Shown here piece by piece: positions 1 through 8,439 of a stretch of 64,000 nucleotides of DNA; within the stretch, counting starts at the first letter, position 1, and the number at the start of each line of letters is the position of its first letter. The notes beneath the pieces were generated by a model. That model worked only from the letters and a program-made list of their open reading frames with translations. It was not told the origin of the DNA and did not search any database. This stretch comes from Bog-473 sp963730785. Lineage in GTDB: Bacteria > Actinomycetota > Acidimicrobiia > Acidimicrobiales > RAAP-2. The translations under genes and the position numbers were made by a program. The stretch lies in the NCBI GenBank assembly GCA_963730785.1, contig CAVSTF010000010.1:1-64000 (forward strand), read 5' to 3'.

Positions 1-1117
1 GACGGTGGCACTGGTCAGTGGGACCAACGGCAAAACCACAACGACGCGGCTGCTCGCAGTGGCGCTGGGCTCAAGCGGCGATGGAGTGGTGAGCAACGAG
101 ACCGGTTCCAATATGCCGCCTGGACATGTCGCGGCCCTCGCAGCAGATCGGAAGAGTACCCAGGCCGTCCTTGAAGTTGACGAGATCTACCTGCCTCGAG
201 TGCTAACTGCGACCTCGGCCAGCACTGTTGTGCTGCTGAACTTGTCACGAGATCAACTTGATCGAACCAACGAAGTGCGCATGATCGCCGGGCGTTGGCG
301 CGCCGCCTTTGCCGCGGCGCCTCATACTCAGGTCGTAGCCAACGCTGATGACCCTCTGGTCGTCTGGGGCGCAGGTGCAGCGTCCAATGTCCACTGGGTG
401 GCAGCCGGCATGCAGTGGCAACTCGATGCCGTGGGATGTCCGTCCTGCGATGGCCGCATCGCTTTTGATGCAACCGGATGGTCATGCGAAGCCGGCTGCG
501 GATTTGCTCGACCGTTTCCGGAAGCTTCACTGGTGGGCGAAGGGTCCGATTGCCGAGGCCTGTGGTCCGATGGACGTTCCATCTCGATCAATTTGGGATT
601 ACCAGGTCGGTTCAATCAAGCCAATGCACTCATGGCGGCAGTGGCGGCTGAAGCGCAAGGTATCGACGCGAGTATCGCGCTCGAAGCCATGGCGGGTATT
701 CGTACGGTGGCGGGTCGATTCACGATCCGCCAATTTGGCCAGGCGTCGGCTCGGCTTATGTTGGCCAAGAACCCGGCCGGATGGAGCGAGCTGCTGGACT
801 TAGTGGCCGAGGACAGAGGCGCCGTGGTGGTGTCTATCAATTCTCGGGTGGCCGACGGGGCTGACCCGAGTTGGTTGTGGGATGTCCCGTTTGAACGGCT
901 GGCCGGTCGTCGCGTGGTGGCAACCGGAGACCGTTGCCGGGACCTTGCGGTGCGGCTGCAGTATGCCGGAGTGGACCACATGATGGAAGCGGATCCGGTT
1001 ACCGCCATCTCTGTGGCAGCGGGGGATGGCGAAGCCACTATCGACGTCATCGGCAATTACACGGCCTTCAATGAGCTTCTTCGACAGGGATCCGAAGTGG
1101 CTGAGGCGGTGCAGTGA
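1..1117 (+). CDS. murT: MurT, lipid II isoglutaminyl synthase ligase subunit (5' truncated by window)
   Basis: The Mur-ligase-like subunit of the MurT/GatD complex, which amidates the alpha-carboxylate of D-Glu in the lipid II stem peptide using ammonia from GatD. The visible reading frame opens with the ATP-binding loop GTNGKTTTTRL, which in this family lies several dozen residues from the start, so the true start is upstream of the window. A four-cysteine cluster (CPSC then CEAGC, residues about 145-165 of the visible part) is the MurT zinc ribbon inserted in the middle domain. The carboxy-terminal MurT (DUF1727) domain follows. The stop overlaps the gatD start by four bases (GTGA), the usual arrangement of this two-gene unit. 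The reading frame is intact. Confidence 0.93.
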   Translation, partial: TVALVSGTNGKTTTTRLLAVALGSSGDGVVSNETGSNMPPGHVAALAADRKSTQAVLEVDEIYLPRVLTATSASTVVLLNLSRDQLDRTNEVRMIAGRWRAAFAAAPHTQVVANADDPLVVWGAGAASNVHWVAAGMQWQLDAVGCPSCDGRIAFDATGWSCEAGCGFARPFPEASLVGEGSDCRGLWSDGRSISINLGLPGRFNQANALMAAVAAEAQGIDASIALEAMAGIRTVAGRFTIRQFGQASARLMLAKNPAGWSELLDLVAEDRGAVVVSINSRVADGADPSWLWDVPFERLAGRRVVATGDRCRDLAVRLQYAGVDHMMEADPVTAISVAAGDGEATIDVIGNYTAFNELLRQGSEVAEAVQ

Positions 1118-1878
1118 TCCGCATTGCCGTGGTGTACCCCGACCTTCTTGGCACCTACGGAGATGGCGGCAATGGATTGATACTTCTCAAGCGCGCTCAG
1201 TGGCGGGGGATTGAAGCAGAACTTCTCCACGGGGAGTCCGGAACGGCACTCCCTGATGCTGACATTTACTGCATCGGCGGCGGCGAGGATGGACCGCAGG
1301 TGCGAGCAGCTCGCGGCCTGATTGACGACGGGACATTGTCCCGCCGAGTGGCAGAAGGAGCGGTCGCCCTTGCCGTGTGTGCGGGATTCCAGATTGTGGG
1401 AAATAGCTTTCCGGGATCAGATGGCTCGCTTCACGATGGCATCGGACTGCTTGATGTTGCCACTTACAAAGGGGAAGGTCTGAGAGCGGTCGGCGAACTG
1501 GCGGCCGATATCAGTGACGGAGCCCGGGAGTTGCTTGCACCGTTCGAGGTTCCCCCTTTGAGCGGATTTGAGAATCATGGTGGGCGAACTTCCGTAGGTG
1601 ACGGCGCCGTTCCGTTGGCGCGAGTGACCACTGGTGTGGGCAATGGAGATGGAACCTTCGCCGAGGGAGCCGTGAATGGTCGAGTAGTCGGCACGTACCT
1701 GCACGGTCCAGTATTGGCTCGCAATCCAGTTCTGGCCGACCGGCTTCTCGCTTGGGCGCTTGGTGTCGAGAAACTCGATCCGCTCAACGATGCTGCGGCA
1801 GAGGACCTCCGTCACGAACGCCTCTCGTTCGTTGGACGAACTTCAGGGCAACGGATTCGTCGCCGTCGTCGCACTTAG
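1114..1878 (+). CDS. gatD: GatD, lipid II isoglutaminyl synthase glutaminase subunit
   Basis: A class I glutamine amidotransferase of 254 residues that releases ammonia from glutamine and passes it to MurT for amidation of peptidoglycan D-Glu. The nucleophile Cys is in ALAVCAGFQ (about residue 89), and the catalytic His is in GTYLHGPVL (about residue 197), spaced as in CobB/CobQ-like amidotransferases. The start is GTG at 1114, inside the last codons of murT, which implies translational coupling. The last about 30 residues are basic and less conserved (RIRRRRRT). The next gene is convergent, so the unit appears to end here. Only 54 bases separate the two stops and I see no convincing terminator hairpin. 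Confidence 0.93.
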   Translation: MIRIAVVYPDLLGTYGDGGNGLILLKRAQWRGIEAELLHGESGTALPDADIYCIGGGEDGPQVRAARGLIDDGTLSRRVAEGAVALAVCAGFQIVGNSFPGSDGSLHDGIGLLDVATYKGEGLRAVGELAADISDGARELLAPFEVPPLSGFENHGGRTSVGDGAVPLARVTTGVGNGDGTFAEGAVNGRVVGTYLHGPVLARNPVLADRLLAWALGVEKLDPLNDAAAEDLRHERLSFVGRTSGQRIRRRRRT

Positions 1879-1932
1879 GGGTGTGGCGGTAACAGCTTCG
1901 GGAAAAGGCGGGCGCCCATTCGATGCACGACG

Positions 1933-3444
1933 TCAAGGGCCAGCGTGGGCGACATCTGAGGAATATCCACCGCGGTAGTCGTTGGGCGCCTCTCCCCTGA
2001 GCTCTCGTTCGTGCTCGACGAGGGCATGGCAAAGGTGATGACCCAACGTGCTCAGCGCCTCTCGAGCCGCCACTCGTTCTTCCTGAAAGGGTGGCACGGG
2101 CAATGGCGTCACGTCAGGCCAAGAGCCTGGAGCGCGGGGAGTCTCCAAGTTGAATAGATGGTTGAACGTCCGGGCGGCGGCATCACGGGCGGTCAAGGGC
2201 TCGCCGAGGTCCCACGCCTTCCACAAGGAGGCAATCATTGAAGTGTGGCGATACTCATCCGTGAATACTGAATTGGCGGCGACCCAGGGCGACACCAGCA
2301 CGGCCGGTACGCGGTAACCGGAACGATCGAAGTGAAATCCGAGTTGACCGTCCGACGAAGCCGGGTCGGGAGGTGGGACTGCTCCCGGAGGCACATGGTC
2401 ATACGTACCGCCGGGCTCGTCCCATCCGATCAGGAGTGTCGTGTTGTAGACGTTCGAACCTGAGGCCGACGCGGCAGATCTAACGGATTCGTAAATACGA
2501 GCCAGAAACGCCTCGCCAGCCAAAATGGAAGAGGGTGGATCAATGGGAATCTGGACTCCGGGAATTAGGGCTCGGCTAAAGGCCGGGTGGTAGTCACTAT
2601 GACCAGCGAGAAGGTTTGGCTCAATGAGCGAAAAATTGGGCAGCGTGCCTTCGCTGGCATCACGTTCGAACTCACTGAACGGTGCAAAGTGGGTGGGGAA
2701 GCGATCACGAAGTCGTGACATGTGGAGCATGCCAGTGAAGGAAACAGGGTCCGGTTCAAGGACGTAGATCTTCCACGTCTTGTTGTGGGCTTCGAGCCGT
2801 TCGAAAATCGTCTCGTGGCTGTTGTGTCGGAGGAAGTTCGTCATAGGTCGATTGACGACGTATCCCGACGACGTGGCTGACGTCCAGAACGACCGGTTGC
2901 ACAGCGTCTGCGACGGAACCTCGCTGAACCAGTGATCAAAAACTCCGAAACCCTTCGCCAGAGTGCTCAGGACGGGTACCTGCTCAGGTGTGTACCCGGT
3001 CATGATCTGCTTGTACTCGTCGTACGTCGGTTGGCGACCGAGCTCGACAGTTAAGTAGCTGATGTAGTCCGTGACAAAGCCATCCATGGTGGCGGCGGTT
3101 CCCTCGGGTGGAGCGTTGAAGGGTGCCACCATCTCACCGGCGTCTTTGGCCCGGTTGGCGTCATCGAGTCGATTGAATAGCTGAGTGTTCGTGTGTTGGT
3201 ATTCCTCGCCCGGGTCGGGATTCGGCCGATCCATGGTGTCGGCTACTTCGTACGGTACGACTCCACTCGTGTTGCGATGTTCAGCCCAATCCGGAATTGG
3301 GTTCGAGAGGTTCTTGCCGGCGACACCCTCGAATGAGGCCACCTCGCCCGGTTGATAGAGCCGACCGAGCAGGTTGTCGAACGAACGGTTCTCGAAGAGC
3401 ACCAGGACAAAGTGGTCCATGGCCTGGCTGCTCGACACTGGCAT
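1933..3444 (-). CDS. Phosphoesterase family protein (phospholipase C / acid phosphatase type)
   Basis: A 503-residue protein of the alkaline-phosphatase-like phosphoesterase family (PF04185) that includes bacterial phospholipases C and acid phosphatases. The family signature is at the start: HFVLVLFENRSFDNLLG (residues 11-27), where Glu18 and Asn19 are expected metal ligands. Further family segments are the HWFSEVPSQ region, GHSDYHP, the GWDEPGGTYDHVPPG metal-site segment, and RVPAVLVSPWV. No clear signal peptide is seen, although family members are often exported; a cytosolic or Tat-independent location is possible. The ATG at 3444 is preceded by GGAGA five bases upstream. The substrate (phospholipid, phosphoinositide or phosphomonoester) cannot be told from sequence. 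Confidence 0.88.
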   Translation of the reverse strand: MPVSSSQAMDHFVLVLFENRSFDNLLGRLYQPGEVASFEGVAGKNLSNPIPDWAEHRNTSGVVPYEVADTMDRPNPDPGEEYQHTNTQLFNRLDDANRAKDAGEMVAPFNAPPEGTAATMDGFVTDYISYLTVELGRQPTYDEYKQIMTGYTPEQVPVLSTLAKGFGVFDHWFSEVPSQTLCNRSFWTSATSSGYVVNRPMTNFLRHNSHETIFERLEAHNKTWKIYVLEPDPVSFTGMLHMSRLRDRFPTHFAPFSEFERDASEGTLPNFSLIEPNLLAGHSDYHPAFSRALIPGVQIPIDPPSSILAGEAFLARIYESVRSAASASGSNVYNTTLLIGWDEPGGTYDHVPPGAVPPPDPASSDGQLGFHFDRSGYRVPAVLVSPWVAANSVFTDEYRHTSMIASLWKAWDLGEPLTARDAAARTFNHLFNLETPRAPGSWPDVTPLPVPPFQEERVAAREALSTLGHHLCHALVEHERELRGEAPNDYRGGYSSDVAHAGP

Positions 3445-3545
3445 GAGATCTCCCTATAGACGGAGTCTTCAATCTACTGCTGGGAAGTGGATTCCTTCGA
3501 TCGGAATAACTGGGATCCTTGCTGCCCCTCGCGTACGCTGCTTCC

Positions 3546-4572
3546 ATGCGGCGGATGGAACGATGGATTGCCCTTGTCTCAGCGGCGCTGCTTTTTGCAG
3601 GTTTGCTCGTGGTTCCGACAGTGTCTGGCTCAAGCGCTGCGACTACGCATCCGACGCTGAAGCCCATGGAGGGCGCCTATGTCTTCCATCTCAAGTTTGA
3701 CGGTCGGGAGCGGGATTACCGAGTGCACGTGCCGCCGGCAGCCATTTACGGTCAGCCTCTGCCGCTGGTCCTCAATTTGCATGGAGCGACGCAGAACGGA
3801 TTGCTTCGAGGAGCTCACTTCGGACATGGATCCCAATGCCGACCAGAATGGCTATCTCGCCGTCTATCCCGACGGGACGCGGATCTCCAAGGTGCTGACG
3901 CCGGATCCCGTGGCCAAAAATGCGCAATACGGTTGGAATGCCGGAATGTGCTGCGATCTCCCGGTGACGAAGAAGATCAACGACGTTGGATTTCTTGAGG
4001 CGGTCATCGCTGACATCGCTCGGCGAACGCCGGTAAATCTGCGGCGGGTCTACATGACCGGAATATCCAACGGCGGAATGATGTCCTACGCCATGGCGGC
4101 CGAAGCCTCAGATCATGTGGCCGCCATAGCCTCGGTGTCGGGACAGGTGGAGATCCCAACCATCCATCCCAGTCGACCAGTCCCGACGATGGAATTCCAT
4201 AGCGTCAACGATCCAATTGCGCTTTTCAAGGGCACCCCGAACAAGAATCCAAAGCTGGTGCTCTCGGTGATGCAGGGAATCCGGCAGTGGGTTCAGGCTG
4301 ATAGTTGCAACAGGGATCCCAAGGTCAATCCGGCCATTGTCGGAGCAGCCGGCTCAATCTCGGAGGGTGAGACGGCGACGTTGTTGACGTATACCGGCTG
4401 TCGTGACGGCACCAAGGTGGAGCTGTGGCGGTTCACCGGTTCTGGCCATGTGTGGCCAGGTAGTCCGCTGAATACCGGGCCGATGAAGGACTGGATTTTG
4501 CAGGGCGTGGGACGGGGCATCGTGCTGGTCAATGCCAACGAAGCGATGTGGAAGTTCTTCTCCCACGTATGA
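3546..4572 (+). CDS. Secreted PHB-depolymerase/feruloyl-esterase-like hydrolase, frameshifted
   Basis: An alpha/beta-hydrolase of the LpqC/poly(3-hydroxybutyrate) depolymerase esterase family. It begins with a signal peptide (MRRMERWIALVSAALLFAG) and then the core entry LPLVLNLHGATQNG. At about 3795-3815 the frame changes by one base, after which the protein continues as DQNGYLAVYPDGT, the lipase box GISNGGMMSYAMA (nucleophile Ser), and SGHVWPG, which holds the catalytic His. Joined across the break it gives a normal length of about 340 residues. The join lies between two strictly conserved segments, so I regard it as one gene with an indel. It could act on polyesters or hydroxycinnamate esters; the substrate is not resolvable. 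Confidence 0.82.
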
Positions 4573-4604
4573 GATTCCCGCCAAGGATGTGAAGTAGCTC
4601 AGTC

Positions 4605-5593
4605 CTATTCGGGCCAGCGCTTTGTCCGGGCGTCGGCCGGAGAGGCCTCGAGGGCCCAAGCCCTGCGCCAGGCTGGAGCATCTGGGCCGCGGTGAGCCGT
4701 CTCGGCCCCTTCGGCGGGGTCGATCGAACTGATTGAGCGTCGAGCCTGCCACCAGTCCGATTGGACCTCTCGAGCAAGTGTGGCCACGGATGCTTCGACC
4801 CGATCGGAGAATCGGTGGGCGTTCTCTCCCTCATCAGGGGAGAGAGGAGCGCCGAAAAGCACCGAAATGGGAGAGCGACGCAGTCGTCCGCCTTTCTTGG
4901 CCTCAGTACCGGATCCGCCTGGTGGGACGCCGTCAGTCTCTGATGTTTTGGGAAGCACATGGCGGGTGCCGTGGAGGTACACCGGCACCACAGGTCGGCC
5001 GGTGCGGCGAGCCAGATAGGCGGCGCCTCCCTTGAAGGGCTGTGTCCATCCGTCAGGAGATCGTCCACCTTCCGGGAAGATGACGAGGTTCCATCCCTCG
5101 CCAGCAATTCGGCTGCCGTGTCGGCTGAGCGGCGATTGACCTTGCTGCGTTCAATAGGTATGGCGGCCAGCGAGAACGACCAGAGCACTGATTTCCAGGT
5201 GCGATCGAAGAAGAAGTCGGATGCCGCGGCCACCACGGTGTGATGGCGGTACTCAACCGGAAGCGTGGTCAGCAACAGTGGCGTGTCGATGTGGCTGGCG
5301 TGGTTGGCCGCGAAGATGACCGGGCCATCAATGTTGTGCAGGTGTTCGAGACCACGAACGGTAGCCGGCGCAATGATCCGAGCCGCCGGACGGGCCACAT
5401 TGTCCATGATCATGGCCCGAGCCAATCGCACCGGGTAGCGGCGAGACCACTCGTGGTCGTAATCCAGACCGACCTTGCGTTCGGGATCGGGCCGATCAAC
5501 GGTGGACGGCCACGATGGCGCGGCCAATGGAAATCGCACCGAGCGGGCGCGACCCATGAGACGCTGGGCGTGGTCTCCCACGGAATGGCCCAT
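4605..5593 (-). CDS. PlsC-type 1-acylglycerol-3-phosphate acyltransferase, frameshifted
   Basis: A glycerolipid acyltransferase. Motif I is NHASHID (His98 and Asp103, the catalytic HX4D). After a one-base frame change near 5095 the protein continues as NLVIFPEGGRSPDG (motif III) and RPVVPVYLHGTRHVLPK (motif IV). The two pieces join within a few residues of each other, giving about 329 residues, so the break is probably a sequencing indel. The ATG at 5593 shares one base with the stop of the preceding gene (TGATG), which makes this the last gene of the leftward operon starting at 10798. The context (acyl-CoA reductase, dehydrogenase) suggests it acylates a special lipid rather than serving as the housekeeping PlsC. 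Confidence 0.85.
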
Positions 5594-7186
5594 CAGTGGA
5601 CGTCGGCCATCATGATTGGAGGCGTGTGGAGATGGGTCAGCGTGGGTGAAGGTCCCACCACATCGGAGGCGATTTCCAACGCGTCATTCATGGAACTGGC
5701 GGGGGAGAAGCCCAAGCCGACGGACGGCCTTTGGATCGCCACCGATGATGATGACCCGACCCAGGTGCTGGAGTGCGTGGGCGCACCAGTACCACATGTA
5801 AAAGGGGTGCACGCCGTGATAGGCGTGACCGGTGCGGTACAGGTGCACGTACCACGGGTCAGTGGCGAATGACTCCTCAAACTCTTTGTGAATGCGGACC
5901 GGGTCGACGGTCTGCGTCAGCACTTGCTCGTAGAAGTCGATGTAGCTCGGGTGATGTCCGGGGTGGAACTCGGGTCGAGTGGGGTGCCGCAAAATGAGCA
6001 CGCCGCCCTCTCGCACCAGAGGCATGCCGCGATACAGGTTGAAGAAGTAGCCCAATCCCGAGGCAGGCCACCAATATGGGATTCATGATGGAGTTGACGT
6101 TGTAGGGACAGATGTAGGGGAGTCCCAAGGGTCAAGATGTCGGTTTGCCCCTGAACATCGACGCCCTGCTGCTCCCAGACGTTCTTGGTCGTCTGGGCGT
6201 GCACCACCTCGACCTCGCCCGGCTTGCACGGACGTCATGGCATGGGGTGACTTGATGGAGTGGAAAATCTGGCGGGCCAGCCGAGGCGGCACTTTGCCCA
6301 AGGCGGCCGATGATCCGGCATAGCTGGCCCGGTCGCGCAGGTTCCATTCCCACTCTCGCTTCTGGAGGAAGGAGAACGAGGAAGGGAAGGTGTCGGTGTT
6401 CAGGGTCGTCTCAATCTGAAAGATCTTGACGCCGGCATCGGCAATGAAGCGACCCATGCGCCAGTTCGAAGAGTGGAGCTCTGACGCTGGCGCATCCATG
6501 AAGGAGCGAGAATGTTGCATGGTGTGCGGGTTGTGGTGGTGCCGAAGGCTCTTGTAGCTGGCCAACCCGGTGGCCACGCTCTTGTGCCCACCATCCATGG
6601 CGACCAGGTTGATGTTCACGTAGACCAGCAAATCGGAGGTGGCTGCCCGCTTGTTGATCTCTATGTCCTCGCCCTGGTCGGTCTGGCCCAGGTGAATCAG
6701 ATTGTCGGGATCCTCGGCGTCATGCTGGGTGAGGAGGCCGTGCGGGAGCGAAGGCGTCGTAGACCCGATTGCCCAGGGCATGGCGCAGTTCGGACTCGGT
6801 CATGCGACGGTGGAGGGCTAGGGCGGCTACCAGCACGACGTCATCCACGCCCGCTTCAGCGGCCATGTCGAGCACGGTCTCGATGACCATTTGGCGGATG
6901 TCCGGCGCCTCCATTGGAGGGAGGGGAGGGAGATGTCGTCGAAGCAGATGGTGAGCTTCATGCCGGCGTACAGCAGTTCCGGCAAGGGGTCTCGGTCGCC
7001 CATCGGGTGCAGCAAGGCGTGGCGGATCGCACCATACGGATCATCCAATGCCTTCATTGGCTCTGGGGCGTAAATGACACGGCTGCCCTCGGGCAGAGTC
7101 TCGAGCGTGAAGCCTTCGCCGTTCCAAAACAATGTGGGCGGCGTGGACTTGTCCACCTCGAGCACGAAACCGGGACGGCGGCTCAT
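5593..7186 (-). CDS. LarA-like (DUF2088, lactate racemase domain) protein, multiply frameshifted
   Basis: Reassembled from at least five reading-frame segments, this is a member of the LarA N-terminal domain (DUF2088) family, whose founder is the nickel-pincer lactate racemase. The order is an N-terminal segment MSRRPGFVLEVDKS, the family signature TICFDDISLPLPP near 6905, then DDVVLVAALALHRRMTESEL, LLVYVNINLVAMDGGHKSVATG, LPYICPYNVNSIMNPILVAC and RVIIIGGDPKAVRRLG. Breaks lie near 6895, 6735, 6225, 6120, 6060 and 5700; the first is explained by loss of one C from a C run. The ATG at 7186 overlaps the upstream stop (ATGA), and the end overlaps the plsC start. The function in this operon is unknown; racemisation or isomerisation of a hydroxy acid is only a guess. 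It could also be a true pseudogene. Confidence 0.75.
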
Positions 7187-8388
7187 CGGGTGTGTCCTTT
7201 CCCTATATCGAATGCGATCTTGACGGCGCCCCTTCGACCGGCTGCGCCGGCGTGGGCAATGGCGTCTTCGAACCGGGTCAGCGGGTAGGTGGCCGAGACC
7301 AGGCACCCGGTGCCATGGGCCTCCACGACCTCAAAGGCCAGATCGAACGTAGCGACGTCCTTTTTTGTCTTGGGCACTGTTTCCAAGCCGTAGGCGTAGG
7401 CGCCCGCGAGGCGAACCTCCCGGTGCCACAGCGGCGCCAAGTCGACGGTCACCTTGCCCGGCATGCCGACCAGGGAGACGGCGCCCCGGGGCTTCACCAT
7501 GGCCAAGCTCTGTTCTATGGACTCGGCACTCCCGACGCAATCGATGACGACATCAGCGCCTCCGGAAAGAGTGGCGGTGTCGCCCGAAGCGCCTCCGAAC
7601 GAAAGCGAGCGGCTGTGCCGGCGAACGGCCCGGGTGAGCTGATCGGGCGGGAGGGCTTCCGAGGCTCCGAACTGACGAGCCAGTCGCTGCTGATGGGCGT
7701 AGCGAGCACCGACCAAGCACCGACGCTGGTTCTGGGCAGCGTCCGGTCGAGGCCAAGATGAGAAAGAGCGGCGATGACGGTCAAGCCCGAGCGTCCCCGC
7801 TCCGATGATGGCCACCACATCGCCGTCCTGGATCCCAGCGCCCAGCACGGCATGGACGGCGCAGGCCACCGGTTCCACGGTTACGGCATCGGCATCCGTC
7901 AGGGCGTCCGGCACGGCGAAGAGCTGGCTGGAATGGGCCACCAAGCCGGATGAGGACCACCCACCGCCAGTATCGGCGCAGAAGCCCGTCTGCAGCCCAG
8001 GGCGGATGTGTCCGAAGGCCAAATGCCCGCAGTTACCCACGTGACCCCGGCCACATGACGGGCAAGGCGGAGTGATCCCTCGGGCGGCGCACCCGAGCAC
8101 GGGCTGAAGGACGACCCGTGAACCGGCAACCAGCGCTTGACCACTGGCCGATGTGGCGTCATCGACGAGAGTCCCGACCACCTCGTGGCCGGGCACAAAC
8201 GGGAAGCTCACGATGTCTTCGAAGTAGCGAGAGCTGCGTCCATCAAGCGTGGCCAGGTCGGAGCCGCAAATGCCCGACAGCATCGGGTGCACATGGGCCC
8301 ACCCATCACCGGGCAATCTGGGTGCGTCCTGCTCGACCAGGCGAAGCGGGCCAACGCCGGCGCCACGGCCCGAGCCGAAGGTGGACAC
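7183..8388 (-). CDS. Zinc-dependent medium-chain alcohol dehydrogenase, with compensating frameshifts
   Basis: A medium-chain dehydrogenase/reductase. The visible features are the catalytic-zinc entry GICGSDLATLDG, FPFVPGHEVVGTL, a structural-zinc cysteine lobe (CAARGITPPCPSCGRGHVGNC), and the nucleotide-binding loop VVAIIGAGTLG. Between about 7790 and 7740 the frame leaves and returns, so about 17 residues after GAGTLG read correctly only in another frame (LTVIAALSHLGL). The carboxy end is ordinary (VSLVGMPGKVTVDLAPLWHREVRLAGAYAYG). The GTG at 8388 gives a short amino terminus; a frame beginning at GTG 8445, overlapping the previous stop, would add about 19 residues if one base were restored. 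It probably oxidises or reduces a lipid alcohol/aldehyde together with the reductase encoded just upstream. Confidence 0.85.
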   Translation of the reverse strand: MSTFGSGRGAGVGPLRLVEQDAPRLPGDGWAHVHPMLSGICGSDLATLDGRSSRYFEDIVSFPFVPGHEVVGTLVDDATSASGQALVAGSRVVLQPVLGCAARGITPPCPSCGRGHVGNCGHLAFGHIRPGLQTGFCADTGGGWSSSGLVAHSSQLFAVPDALTDADAVTVEPVACAVHAVLGAGIQDGDVVAIIGAGTLGLDRHRRSFSSWPRPDAAQNQRRCLVGARYAHQQRLARQFGASEALPPDQLTRAVRRHSRSLSFGGASGDTATLSGGADVVIDCVGSAESIEQSLAMVKPRGAVSLVGMPGKVTVDLAPLWHREVRLAGAYAYGLETVPKTKKDVATFDLAFEVVEAHGTGCLVSATYPLTRFEDAIAHAGAAGRRGAVKIAFDIGKGHTR

Positions 8389-8439
8389 GATGCGCGCCGC
8401 TGCAAAGCGGGGGAGCGAGCGTTCAAAGAGGAGCGTGCG

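Noticed and set aside
1870..1932. Terminator between gatD and the phosphoesterase
   Set aside because: Only a GC-rich GGCGGGCGCCC patch without paired arms of adequate length or T-tract.
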